A stretch of DNA of 64,000 bases from Niabella beijingensis. GTDB taxonomy: Bacteria; Bacteroidota; Bacteroidia; Chitinophagales; Chitinophagaceae. The notes beneath the pieces are model-generated. The model did no database searches. It saw only the letters and a program-made list of their open reading frames with translations, and was not told the DNA's origin. The stretch's first letter is position 1. Each line of letters begins with the position of its first letter. The DNA lies in contig NZ_JAIQDI010000001.1 in NCBI RefSeq assembly GCF_020034665.1, positions 1,364,001-1,428,000 on the forward strand, given 5' to 3'. Positions 19,401 to 26,740 of the stretch are shown piece by piece. Both the position numbers and the translations under genes were made by a program.

Positions 19401-19659
19401 CTATGTGGACCGGTCATTCATACGTTTAGATAATGTGTCTCTATCCTATGCCGTACCTCAGTCCTGGCTAAACGCTATAAAAGCGCAGAGCCTGCGTATT
19501 TCTGCTTCTGTAAGAAACGTAGCGTTCTGGGCGCCACACTGGAAGTATGGAGATCCGGAATCCGGTGGATACCGGACACGGGACGGTGACGGCAATGAAT
19601 ATACACCGGGACAACCCACACCCCGTACCTATAACTTAAGCCTTAATCTTACACTTTAA
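16477..19659 (+). CDS. SusC/RagA-family TonB-dependent transporter (pair 1)
   Basis: A 1060-residue outer-membrane transporter. A signal peptide ends near PSVAQ. A carboxypeptidase-regulatory-like domain (about 28-110; SGSVTNQAGEPLQGVSVLVK) is followed by the SusC hallmark DEVVVIGYGTARRKDLTGAV and a plug with GTLKAGSNPLNVVDGVIF and DILKDASATAVYGAKAANGV. The remainder is a 22-strand-type barrel ending in YNLSLNLTL. There is no STN domain, so FecI/FecR-type signalling is not expected. It imports an oligomeric ligand held by the SusD lipoprotein encoded 10 bp downstream. It is clearly paralogous to the transporter at 48275. Confidence 0.95.
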   Translation: MSRCRNWIIVFLTLIGVWNATPSVAQDNRQRISGSVTNQAGEPLQGVSVLVKGTTTGTLTDAKGVFNLSVPSRANTTLEFSFTGYESLEKAVEGNGRINVVLTADTKGLDEVVVIGYGTARRKDLTGAVASVQATKLEKEAPRSVQDLLRGNAAGIIIGQSNPGNVARGDADILVRGSGTLKAGSNPLNVVDGVIFDGTFADLNPNDIQSIDILKDASATAVYGAKAANGVVLITTKKGAAGKPRITFNANLGFVEKAGMPRVMNGEEFLNWRYDYEVGKRTDAFLNQYPEMFIDPRKLTNVNSLDWYNYDQKTPVTSVTDEQLIRTWLTRLELKAPEIDNYMANKVTDWQDLVFQRGFQQDYTAAVSNKNDNSSYYFSLNHVDREGIVVGNRFKNFRTRLNLESKVTSFLKVGANTNFAVRNEGFLQANWGQSAVISPYGSNNLDDPNSIYQRLPTGDATPVNPFYDNQFRDRKDLYSTLNSSLYGIITLPFGFEFQSNFTPSFTWREYYNHESSLSLEWNAKGGASERRFEKTYNWQVDNVLRWKRRFDIHSFEVTLLQNAEKGQYWMTKATTSNYSPSDILGYHRIQAGTVPLNESNDTYRTGEALMARLFYSLKDKYMLTASVRRDGYSAFGTKNPRATFPALAFAWDFSEESFMKNTSGWLDYAKLRLSWGKNGNRDIGQYEALSDMTSGLHPYIDQSGNVYIASQLYVNRMANLALKWESKASYNIGLDFSLFKSRLSGTIDAYTANTYDLLVDRALPEIIGFNSVAANLGQMNNKGFEVSLNGIIIRKKDFGWNSSFIFMLNRRKIVHLYGDMIDVKDASGNVIGQKEADDIKNHWFIGQDPDRYWNYERTGVWQIGEEAAAQKYGNQPGDFKYKDQNGDSLMTDADRIFQGYKSPRFRWTWRNDFNYKQFSLSVFIYSNWGQREQFNRASNNSSFPDRTTDYVQPRWTPENPINDYARIGSKNIGTNYVDRSFIRLDNVSLSYAVPQSWLNAIKAQSLRISASVRNVAFWAPHWKYGDPESGGYRTRDGDGNEYTPGQPTPRTYNLSLNLTL

Positions 19660-19669
19660 TTTTCCGACA

Positions 19670-21541
19670 ATGACCTGCAATAATATATATATAAGGATAT
19701 CGCTTTGTTCGATACTGATGCTCACCGCAGTCGCCTGCAATAAAGAATGGCTAAAACCCAAGCCGCTCTCGTTCTATGAGCCTGGTATTGCCCTTTCAGA
19801 CGCACGGGGCCTGTATTCAACTCTTACCTCCTGTGAACGGAATATGCGTCACGAATATTTTGGAGATGCGGCACCCATACTTACCGAGATCATCCAATCG
19901 GAAGTTGCTGTCGAAGGTACTACCGACAAGGCCGGTCCTCAGATGGACATGGACATCTCATTACTGCCCGACGCACAATTAAACAGTACCGATTATACCA
20001 AAATAGGCTGGTACTGGTATGAAGGATACAAAGGCGTCAAATATGCGAATTCGGTGATATCAAGGATCGATGACGCTACTTTTACTGATGAAAATCAAAA
20101 GAATGCCATTTTGGGCGCCGCTTATTTTCAAAGAGCGTACCGGTATTTTAAACTGGTGCATCAATTCGGTGATGTGCCGTTTATCGATAAAGAAATTAAT
20201 GAACCCAAATATGACTTTTACTCCTCCGATCGCTGGGGCATCCTGGAACACATCAAAAAAGACCTGGAGTTCGCCTATCAATGGGTACCGGATAATGTCG
20301 ATCGCGGCCGTACTTCGAAAGCTGCATGTGGCGTGTTGTTGATGAAGGTCTGTATGGCACTGACCGATTTCCCCCGCGCCATCGAGGTCGGCAAAGAGAT
20401 TGTTGCGGCCCACCCCCTGATGAAAAACCGGTTCACGTCCAACAAGGATAAGGCACACACCAACCTGATGTTTGATCTGCATAGCGTGGAAGCCAAGCTT
20501 GATATGTCAAACACAGAAGGATTGATGTATGTTGTATCCTATCCTGAAGTAGATGGATCTGACCGGATACAGACCATGCGCAACGGCGTGCCTTTCTGGA
20601 ACAGCGGCAATATTAAGACACCGGACGGAAAAGCAGGAACAAGTGTACCCATAGCTGCAGGAGAAACGGATCCTGAATTGGATCTTAATAAAACCTATGG
20701 CCGGGGTATCGGAAGATTGCGGCCTACCTGGTACTATACCAATGAAATCTGGCGTGCCGACAAAGAAGCCAATGATATGCGGGGCATTTTGAACCACGAC
20801 AGCTGGCGCAGGATGGAAGACCTGAGATACAACCACCCCGATCTAAAGAAAAACAACAGTCCCTGGTACGGCAAAAACTTTGTAAAACCTGCCGCCATGA
20901 GTGTGGAGGATACCATCCGCCTCTGGTTCTCCTGGCCGCATTACAAATTGTTTGTTCCTGATCCTTTACAAACACAATGGGCGGGTGGTGAAACCCCCTG
21001 GTATATCTACCGTTCCGCAGAAGTATACCTGATGCTGGCAGAGTGTTACTATTGGCAGAATGACCCGGGATCGGCTGCCACGGCAATGAATGAAGTGCGC
21101 ACCCGGGCCGGCGCGGAACCTTTAACCGCTGCCGATATCAATATCGGGGAGATCCTGGATGAACGGGCCCGCGAACTGTATTATGAAGAGAACCGGCATA
21201 TTGAGCTGGTGCGGATCGCCTACACCTACGCAAAAACGGGCAAGCCCTGCGAAATATTCGGCGGACATGTATATCAACTGAATAACATCAGCGGTCCGGG
21301 TGGAGCCAATTCCAATGTCAAACAAATGGGTATTAATTTCTGGTACGACCGGGTGGTAAGCCGGAGTAATTTTTACAACAAGGGCGTCAAACACAAGTGG
21401 GCAGAGTACAAGGTGAGTGTGCATCATATCCTTTGGCCGGTACCCTCCAATGTGATCAATACAAATTTAAAAGGTGTTATCAACCAGAATATCGGCTACC
21501 CCGGAGCCGACAGAAATGTACCTCCACTACCTGTGGAATAA
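19670..21541 (+). CDS. SusD/RagB-family nutrient-binding lipoprotein (pair 1)
   Basis: A 623-residue lipoprotein with signal sequence and acylated Cys23 (LTAVACNKEW). SusD-type TPR helices are seen in AILGAAYFQRAYRYFKLVHQ, the marker of SusD/RagB, and near the end in LDERARELYYEENRHIELVR. The C-terminus (HHILWPVPSNVINTNLKGVI ... NIGYPG) is the usual SusD ending. It covers its SusC partner at the cell surface and holds substrate. It shares long identical stretches with the SusD at 51444, for example DKAGPQ/DKSGPA and LVHQFGDVP, so the two pairs probably bind related ligands. Confidence 0.94.
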   Translation: MTCNNIYIRISLCSILMLTAVACNKEWLKPKPLSFYEPGIALSDARGLYSTLTSCERNMRHEYFGDAAPILTEIIQSEVAVEGTTDKAGPQMDMDISLLPDAQLNSTDYTKIGWYWYEGYKGVKYANSVISRIDDATFTDENQKNAILGAAYFQRAYRYFKLVHQFGDVPFIDKEINEPKYDFYSSDRWGILEHIKKDLEFAYQWVPDNVDRGRTSKAACGVLLMKVCMALTDFPRAIEVGKEIVAAHPLMKNRFTSNKDKAHTNLMFDLHSVEAKLDMSNTEGLMYVVSYPEVDGSDRIQTMRNGVPFWNSGNIKTPDGKAGTSVPIAAGETDPELDLNKTYGRGIGRLRPTWYYTNEIWRADKEANDMRGILNHDSWRRMEDLRYNHPDLKKNNSPWYGKNFVKPAAMSVEDTIRLWFSWPHYKLFVPDPLQTQWAGGETPWYIYRSAEVYLMLAECYYWQNDPGSAATAMNEVRTRAGAEPLTAADINIGEILDERARELYYEENRHIELVRIAYTYAKTGKPCEIFGGHVYQLNNISGPGGANSNVKQMGINFWYDRVVSRSNFYNKGVKHKWAEYKVSVHHILWPVPSNVINTNLKGVINQNIGYPGADRNVPPLPVE

Positions 21542-21600
21542 GAATATACAACCGGTTCGCAGACACACCGGATGTAATAGGCTGATTCAATCCGTGCTGC

Positions 21601-21627
21601 AAGGCTGTCCGTAATGGACGGCCTTTT
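21601..21627 (+). terminator. Terminator after susCD-1
   Basis: AAGGCTGTCC and GGACGGCCTT pair imperfectly around GTAAT, followed by TTT. It lies about 60 bp after the SusD stop and closes the two-gene transcript. Confidence 0.7.
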
Positions 21628-21689
21628 TAATGCACGGCTGTGTAAGCGCTCCTTTTTATTTATCTTCATCCGCAAATGAATGATCAGCT

Positions 21690-22241
21690 ATGACGGACCA
21701 TCTCCCCACCCCGCCCCACTTTTCCCTGCAACCAGTACTGGAAGACGAACGGGTGCAGCTTATTCCGTTAAAGGAAAACGATTTTGAACAATTGTATGCA
21801 GTAGCATCCGACCCGGCGATCTGGCAACAGCATCCCAATAAGAACCGCTACCAGCGGGAAGTATTCAACACTTTTTTTGAAGGAGCCCTTCAAAGCGGCG
21901 GTGCCTTTCTTGTTGCGGATAAAACCTATGGCCGCCTGGCGGGCAGCACCCGGTTTTATAATTATGACGCTGTTGAAAACAGCATCTTTATCGGTTATAC
22001 ATTTTATGCAACGGCATACTGGGGAACAGGCCTGAACACAAGGGTGAAACGGCTTATGCTGGATTATATTTTCCGGTTTGCCGGCGCCGTATATTTTCAC
22101 ATCGGCGCGGAAAACTACCGGTCTCAAAAAGCCATAGAAAAACTGGGTGCCGTAAAACTAAGGGAAGAATGGGTGGCTTACCACGGCGAACCGGACCGGT
22201 TAAATTTTGTATACCGGATCCTTAATGAAGCGTCCAAATAA
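21690..22241 (+). CDS. GNAT-family N-acetyltransferase (RimJ/RimL type)
   Basis: A 183-residue soluble protein. The RimJ/L-type opening (LEDERVQLIPLKENDFEQLY) is followed by a central strand IFIGYTFYATAYWGTGLNTR, whose W.TGLN resembles the acetyl-CoA-binding 'W.GG..TEA' segment. FHIGAENYRSQKAIEKLGAV is the classic 'N..S....EKLGF' motif. The acceptor is unknown. It is a single gene, set between the susCD-1 terminator and a convergent secreted protease-like gene. Confidence 0.85.
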   Translation: MTDHLPTPPHFSLQPVLEDERVQLIPLKENDFEQLYAVASDPAIWQQHPNKNRYQREVFNTFFEGALQSGGAFLVADKTYGRLAGSTRFYNYDAVENSIFIGYTFYATAYWGTGLNTRVKRLMLDYIFRFAGAVYFHIGAENYRSQKAIEKLGAVKLREEWVAYHGEPDRLNFVYRILNEASK

Positions 22242-22243
22242 AA

Positions 22244-22263
22244 AGCCGGTATTACCACCGGCT
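22244..22263. terminator. Short convergent hairpin between the GNAT and HExxH genes
   Basis: AGCCGG (22244-22249) and CCGGCT (22258-22263) flank an 8-nt loop, preceded by AAAA. It lies in the 32 bp between two convergent genes and could end both transcripts. The stem is short. Confidence 0.4.
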
Positions 22264-22273
22264 GCAGTACCTG

Positions 22274-22966
22274 TTACAACACCGGGTCTTTGGTATATGC
22301 TGCCCACAGGTCATCAATTGATTTTCCGGTGACCTGCTCCCAGCTTTCTGGTGTGTACGTATGTTCCCGCAGTGCCTTATTCAGCGCCTTTACCGTGCCG
22401 GGTTTTACTTTGGACTCGATCCAGGCGAGGAAGCGGGCAGTGACCCGGTAGCTGTCCGTGTATTTTTGCTTTACCGTGTACCCGGGCAGCTTCCAGCCCG
22501 CGCCTTCATTATTCACACCATATTTGAAACGGATATAATCTGCTATACCCTCCGTGATCCACCAGGGTCCCACGCTCCGGCCATAGTCCTGAACAATATG
22601 CATTACCTCGTGCGTTACCACGTCAATATCGTCCGGATGCCGGGCAAACCACTCCGGACTGTACACAACATTACCTCCACCTGTGGCAGCCACTCCTTTA
22701 TAAGCCGTATCGATTTTAAAATACACTTCCTTTGCCGACCGCGCATTAAAATCTGCAACCAGCCGGGGGTACACCACGAAAAAAGCTTCGATCATTTTCT
22801 TTTTTACATCCTTGCTGAAACCAGCAGCATTCGAGGTAAAATGCAACACATAACCATTCCGCTCAAAGCGGCTTCCTTCATAGTCAAAAACAGAATCCTT
22901 CCCAGCCGCCGCGGAACTGCCCCCTATCAGAATGCCTGATACCAGTAAAAAAAAGCGCATACCCAT
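22274..22966 (-). CDS. Secreted basic-secretory-protein-like metalloprotease
   Basis: A 230-residue protein with a signal peptide (MRFFLLVSGILIGGSSAAA). HEVMH at 119-123 is a zinc HExxH motif, followed by WWITEGIADYIRF at about 135-147, where the Glu/Asp could complete the site. This HE..H...D(Y)GR...PWWITEGIADY arrangement is that of the BSP family, named after plant basic secretory proteins. ESWEQVTGKSIDDLWAAY at the end is also typical. Substrate unknown. An ATG two codons downstream (22960) is an equally good start. Confidence 0.8.
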   Translation of the reverse strand: MGMRFFLLVSGILIGGSSAAAGKDSVFDYEGSRFERNGYVLHFTSNAAGFSKDVKKKMIEAFFVVYPRLVADFNARSAKEVYFKIDTAYKGVAATGGGNVVYSPEWFARHPDDIDVVTHEVMHIVQDYGRSVGPWWITEGIADYIRFKYGVNNEGAGWKLPGYTVKQKYTDSYRVTARFLAWIESKVKPGTVKALNKALREHTYTPESWEQVTGKSIDDLWAAYTKDPVL

Positions 22967-23167
22967 TATAATCCGGTTTATTTGTTAAACTGCTGCAGGC
23001 TTTTTACACCTGCGTTTCAACCAGAAAAATATTACAAATTTGCTAACAGAACAAATCCTTCCGGGCTGTATGCCGGCGTCAACCGTTTTTCAGAAAAAAA
23101 CAGATCTGATCTTTTTCCGGGATATTGAACCCGGCTTGCTATTTTTGCGTTCAAAGATCCCATTGAT

Positions 23168-24523
23168 TTGACCCGTTTATTCATCATATTTCTTCTGAGT
23201 TGTTGTGCCATCAGCGCGGCCGGGCAAAAAAAAGACAGTACCAAAGAACCACAGCAAGCATCCCGGCAGACGGCAAAACCCGATTCCAACCGCAAGGCAG
23301 GGACTACTGCGCCCGCAACAAAAAAAACCACCGCTCCAAAGCAAACACAACCGGCAAAACAACAGGCGGGCGCAAAACAGCAGGCAGCAGCAAAAAAAGA
23401 TACAGGGGCTGCAACACCCGTAAAAACAGCCGGCAACAAAACGAAGACCACCCGGCAGCCGGCCGTCAATACAAAAACATCACTGCAGAAGGATTCCGTG
23501 CGCAGAAAAAATATACAACCCGGAACAGCCGGTCGTCCGGCTCTGAAGAAGGATTCAGCCACTGTAAAAAAAGTACAACATACACCCGGCATACGGCGGG
23601 ATTCCGTCCGCCGTGTTGCTAATGCGGCTCCCGCTGTTAAAAAAGACACAACGTCCGCTCCCCCATTGTCTGCCGCAGACTCCGCCCGGCGGAGCCTTGC
23701 CATTGCAGACAGTATTAGAGAAGAACGGCGGCTGGCTGCCCTGGAACAGAATTTCAACCTCACCCGGCAAATCCTGGAGCAGCATCCTTATTATGCATTT
23801 GGCAAACCGCCGGTAATCTCCCCCTACAGCAAGCGGGAAAAATCTTCCGGCGAAGAGATCTATTTTTATACGCTTGCCGGTATTATGCTGCTCTTTGCAG
23901 GATTTAAAACCGCCTTTGCAAAATATTTTGAGAACCTGACCACCCTGTTTTTCCGGCGCACGCTCAAACAGCGGCAGCTGGAACAACAACTCAGTCAGAA
24001 CACGCTCCCCTCCCTGCTTTTTAATATCCTGTTTGTGTTGGTTGCCGGCTACTACCTGTCCCTGATGGCGGAACAACTTTCTTCCCGGGAACTGCCTTAT
24101 CCTTTCTGGCAGCTGTTCGCATTTGCGGTACTGCTGGTAGCCATTGTATACATCGCCAAGTTCTTTCTTTTGAAATTATTTGGCTGGCTTTTCCGGATCC
24201 AGCACCTGACGGACGCCTATATTTTTCTGATCTTCCTGGTAAGCAAGATCCTTGTACTGTTCCTGCTTCCCGTAATCGTGATCACCGCTTTGGGCGGCAC
24301 GGGCGTTAAGACCATTATATGGACACTAAGCTGGATCGTTATTGCAGCCCTGTTTCTCTATCGTTTTGTGATCGCCCTTCAGATGGCGCAAAAAAGTAAT
24401 AAGATCAGTCTTTTTCATTTCTTCGTTTACCTCGTTGCATTTGAACTGTTACCCGCTTTTGTAATCTATAAGTTTATTTTACATTTTTTAACGGGGAATA
24501 GTGTACCTTTGCACCCAATTTAG
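23168..24523 (+). CDS. DUF4271 membrane protein with long low-complexity N-terminus (TTG start)
   Basis: A 451-residue protein starting at TTG 23168 with a signal-like segment (LFIIFLLSCCAISAAG). Residues about 20-185 are low complexity, rich in Lys, Thr, Ala and Gln, with repeated KKDS/KKDT/QKDSVRR units. From about residue 230 the chain has several hydrophobic helices (YTLAGIMLLFAGFKTAFA, PSLLFNILFVLVAGYYLSL, IVYIAKFFLLKLFGWLF) as in DUF4271 proteins. In many Bacteroidota this family sits next to hemD, as here (10 bp). Function unknown; the polybasic tail could touch peptidoglycan or LPS if periplasmic. Confidence 0.8.
   Translation: MTRLFIIFLLSCCAISAAGQKKDSTKEPQQASRQTAKPDSNRKAGTTAPATKKTTAPKQTQPAKQQAGAKQQAAAKKDTGAATPVKTAGNKTKTTRQPAVNTKTSLQKDSVRRKNIQPGTAGRPALKKDSATVKKVQHTPGIRRDSVRRVANAAPAVKKDTTSAPPLSAADSARRSLAIADSIREERRLAALEQNFNLTRQILEQHPYYAFGKPPVISPYSKREKSSGEEIYFYTLAGIMLLFAGFKTAFAKYFENLTTLFFRRTLKQRQLEQQLSQNTLPSLLFNILFVLVAGYYLSLMAEQLSSRELPYPFWQLFAFAVLLVAIVYIAKFFLLKLFGWLFRIQHLTDAYIFLIFLVSKILVLFLLPVIVITALGGTGVKTIIWTLSWIVIAALFLYRFVIALQMAQKSNKISLFHFFVYLVAFELLPAFVIYKFILHFLTGNSVPLHPI
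24504..24511 (+). promoter_or_regulatory. -7 element TACCTTTG ahead of hemD
   Basis: TACCTTTG followed by CAC lies inside the last codons of the DUF4271 gene and 22 nt before the hemD ATG. It would give hemD its own promoter despite the 10-bp gene spacing. No clear -33 element. Confidence 0.45.
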
Positions 24524-24533
24524 GTGAATTTTA

Positions 24534-25337
24534 ATGTCAAGTAACGTAGCAACAAAACCGGTGGCAAAACCTGAAGCTGGAAAAGTAAAGCACATCCTCA
24601 TCAGCCAGCCAAGACCAAAGAGCGAAAAATCTCCCTATTTCGACCTCGAGAAAAAATATGGTGTAGCCCTGGATTTTGAAACACTGATTGTGCTGGAAGC
24701 TATATCAGGAAAGGACTTCAGACGGCAAAAGATCAATATTACCAATTATACGGGAGTTATTTTTACAAGCCGTAACGCCATAGATCATTTTTTCAGAACC
24801 TGTGAGGAAATGAAGGTCAATGTATCCCAGGACACCAAATATTTTTGTATTACAGAGGCCGTGGCACTTTATCTTCAGAAATTCATCCTCTACCGTAAGC
24901 GGAAAGTGTTCTATGGAACGGACGGCAGCAATAAAAGCCTTCTGGATGTGATCAATAAACATAAGGAGAATCTCAATTTTCTGTATGTGTGTTCTGAAAA
25001 TCAGCAGGATAATGAAATCACCAGCTGGCTCAAACAGCACGACTGTTCGTTTGACCTCGCCTTTATGTACCGTACCAAGAGCAATGATGTTAAAAAAACA
25101 CTGAGCAACAAGAAATTTGATGTGCTCTGCTTTTTTACCCCGAGCGGCATTAAAAGCTGGTATGATAATTTTCCCGACTTTGTACAGCAGGATGTGGTCA
25201 TCGGCACTTTCGGAGACAATACAAAGGACGCCGCACTAAAGGCCGGTCTGAAACCTCAGATTGTCGCCCCATCGCCCAAAACACCGAGCATGATCACGGC
25301 CCTGGACCAGTTCCTGACAGGCAATAACCGGAAATAG
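24534..25337 (+). CDS. hemD: Uroporphyrinogen-III synthase
   Basis: A 267-residue cytoplasmic protein. HemD closes hydroxymethylbilane to uroporphyrinogen III. The family is poorly conserved, but the marks are present: ILISQPRP at the start, GVIFTSRNAIDHFF (the 'ifTS.na' segment), NFLYVCSENQQDNEITSWLK, FDVLCFFTPSGIKSW ('..FtSpsg...') and VIGTFGDNTKDAALKAGL near the end. The first 20 residues (VATKPVAKPEAGK) are a flexible extension. Context with DUF4271 supports the call. Confidence 0.88.
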   Translation: MSSNVATKPVAKPEAGKVKHILISQPRPKSEKSPYFDLEKKYGVALDFETLIVLEAISGKDFRRQKINITNYTGVIFTSRNAIDHFFRTCEEMKVNVSQDTKYFCITEAVALYLQKFILYRKRKVFYGTDGSNKSLLDVINKHKENLNFLYVCSENQQDNEITSWLKQHDCSFDLAFMYRTKSNDVKKTLSNKKFDVLCFFTPSGIKSWYDNFPDFVQQDVVIGTFGDNTKDAALKAGLKPQIVAPSPKTPSMITALDQFLTGNNRK

Positions 25338-25421
25338 GCGGTCAATTCTCTCTTTATCAAAAGCTTAACGACTCATTTTTTGGGCGGCTAAGGTTTTTAC
25401 GAATATTTGCACGGTTATAAT

Positions 25422-25429
25422 TAACTTTG
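25422..25429 (+). promoter_or_regulatory. -7 element TAACTTTG ahead of bamD
   Basis: TAACTTTG followed by CAG ends only 8 nt before the bamD ATG, so the transcript would be nearly leaderless. An upstream AATATTTG at 25402-25409 is an alternative with a leader of about 20 nt. Confidence 0.4.
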
Positions 25430-25437
25430 CAGACTTT

Positions 25438-26256
25438 ATGAGGTTTTTTGTTATTATTTTCTCCTTGTTCCTGATGTCGTCCTGCGGGCCCGGCATGAAT
25501 AAAATTTTAAAGAGTAAGGATGCGGCCTACAAATTAAAAATGGCGGACGCTTTTTACGCTAAAAAGAAATATAACAAGGCGCAGTTGATCTATGAAGATA
25601 TACTGCCTTTTTATAAGACCACGCCGCAGTTTCAGGACATCTATTATAAATACGCCTATTCGGCTTATTATCAGCGGGATTATGCAATGGCTGAAAACTA
25701 TTTCAAAACTTTTATGGAAAGTTTTCCCAACAGCCCGAAACTTGAAGAGATTGAATATATGCGGGCCTATACCTATTATCAGCAGTCGCCCAAACCGGAA
25801 CTGGACCAGAGTAATACCTTTAAAGCAATAGGCGCCATGCAAACCTTTGTCAATACGCATCCCGGTTCTGTACGGCTGCCGGAAGCCAACAGGATACTGG
25901 ATGAGCTGAGGAAAAAACTGGAGGTAAAGGACTACAAAAGCGCAAAGCTTTATTATGATATGGGCTATTACCGCGCTGCCGGTGTAAGTTTTGCCGCGTT
26001 ACTGGAAAACTTTCCGGAATCCGGGATTGCAGACGAGTATAAAATGATGTCGGTAAAAGCCTATTATCTTTTTGCAGAAAACAGCATCGTGGATAAAAAA
26101 GCAGAGCGGTTCAAAGACGTGATGGATGAGTGCAGGGAGTTCCTGGACCGTTTCCCCGATAGTAAATACAAAACAGATATTGAGAATTATCTGGCAATGT
26201 CGCAAACACAAATTCAAAAATTTAATAATAATGAGCAAGTTAAGAAGGCATCTTAG
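25438..26256 (+). CDS. bamD: BamD, outer-membrane assembly lipoprotein
   Basis: A 272-residue lipoprotein with lipobox MSSC (Cys16). It carries TPR-like repeats throughout: ADAFYAKKKYNKAQLIYED, DYAMAENYFKTFMESFPNSP, YRAAGVSFAALLENFPES, ERFKDVMDECREFLDRFPDS. This is the YfiO/BamD pattern ('Y..A...Y..f...fP.S'), and the length matches. BamD is the essential lipoprotein of the BAM complex that folds barrel proteins such as the SusC, TonB and Omp85 proteins of this window. Its last 26 bp overlap the rpoZ start. Confidence 0.92.
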   Translation: MRFFVIIFSLFLMSSCGPGMNKILKSKDAAYKLKMADAFYAKKKYNKAQLIYEDILPFYKTTPQFQDIYYKYAYSAYYQRDYAMAENYFKTFMESFPNSPKLEEIEYMRAYTYYQQSPKPELDQSNTFKAIGAMQTFVNTHPGSVRLPEANRILDELRKKLEVKDYKSAKLYYDMGYYRAAGVSFAALLENFPESGIADEYKMMSVKAYYLFAENSIVDKKAERFKDVMDECREFLDRFPDSKYKTDIENYLAMSQTQIQKFNNNEQVKKAS

Positions 26257-26572
26257 TGTTGGTACTCCCAGCAGCGTGGAAACTAAAAGCCTGCAGGAGA
26301 TAAAAAACAAAACCGGCAATATCTACGAATCCATTGCCATTGTTGGTAAAAGAGCCAACCAGATCAATATCTCCATAAAAGAAGAGTTGCACAACAAACT
26401 GGATGAATTCGCCAGCCACACTGATACGCTGGAAGAGATCCATGAAAATAAAGAACAGATCGAGATTTCAAAGGCATATGAAAGAATGCCCAATCCTGCA
26501 TTGCTGGCCACCCAGGAGTTCCTGGATGACAAGATCTATTACCGCAAAGCAGAAGACGAACTGTTCAGTTAA
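26231..26572 (+). CDS. rpoZ: RNA polymerase omega subunit, Bacteroidota type
   Basis: A 113-residue protein. The frame is open upstream inside bamD, but ATG 26231 (MSKLRRHLSVGTPSSVETK) is the plausible start, overlapping bamD by 26 bp in another frame. The body has the omega pattern NIYESIAIVGKRANQI ('yElvliaakRArqi') followed by a charged C-terminus with NPALLATQEFLDDKIYYR, characteristic of the Bacteroidota form. Omega aids assembly of the polymerase beta' subunit. The overlap suggests translational coupling with bamD. Confidence 0.85.
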   Translation: MSKLRRHLSVGTPSSVETKSLQEIKNKTGNIYESIAIVGKRANQINISIKEELHNKLDEFASHTDTLEEIHENKEQIEISKAYERMPNPALLATQEFLDDKIYYRKAEDELFS

Positions 26573-26594
26573 TATTACAAACAGCAATTGTTCC

Positions 26595-26630
26595 GCCACA
26601 GCAAGCAGGTCTTGCTGTGGCTTTTTATTT
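26595..26630 (+). terminator. Strong intrinsic terminator after rpoZ
   Basis: GCCACAGCAAG (26595-26605) and CTTGCTGTGGC (26611-26621) form a perfect 11-bp stem with a 5-nt loop, followed by TTTTTATTT. It separates bamD-rpoZ from coaBC. Confidence 0.9.
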
Positions 26631-26740
26631 AGATGAACCGATCTTAATCAAAGCAAGCTGCGATTTCTGCCGCAACCCTTAGTAATGCCCTTATTATTTT
26701 ATTACATTATAATTCCGGGCCGATGGCTTATTTTTGATAA

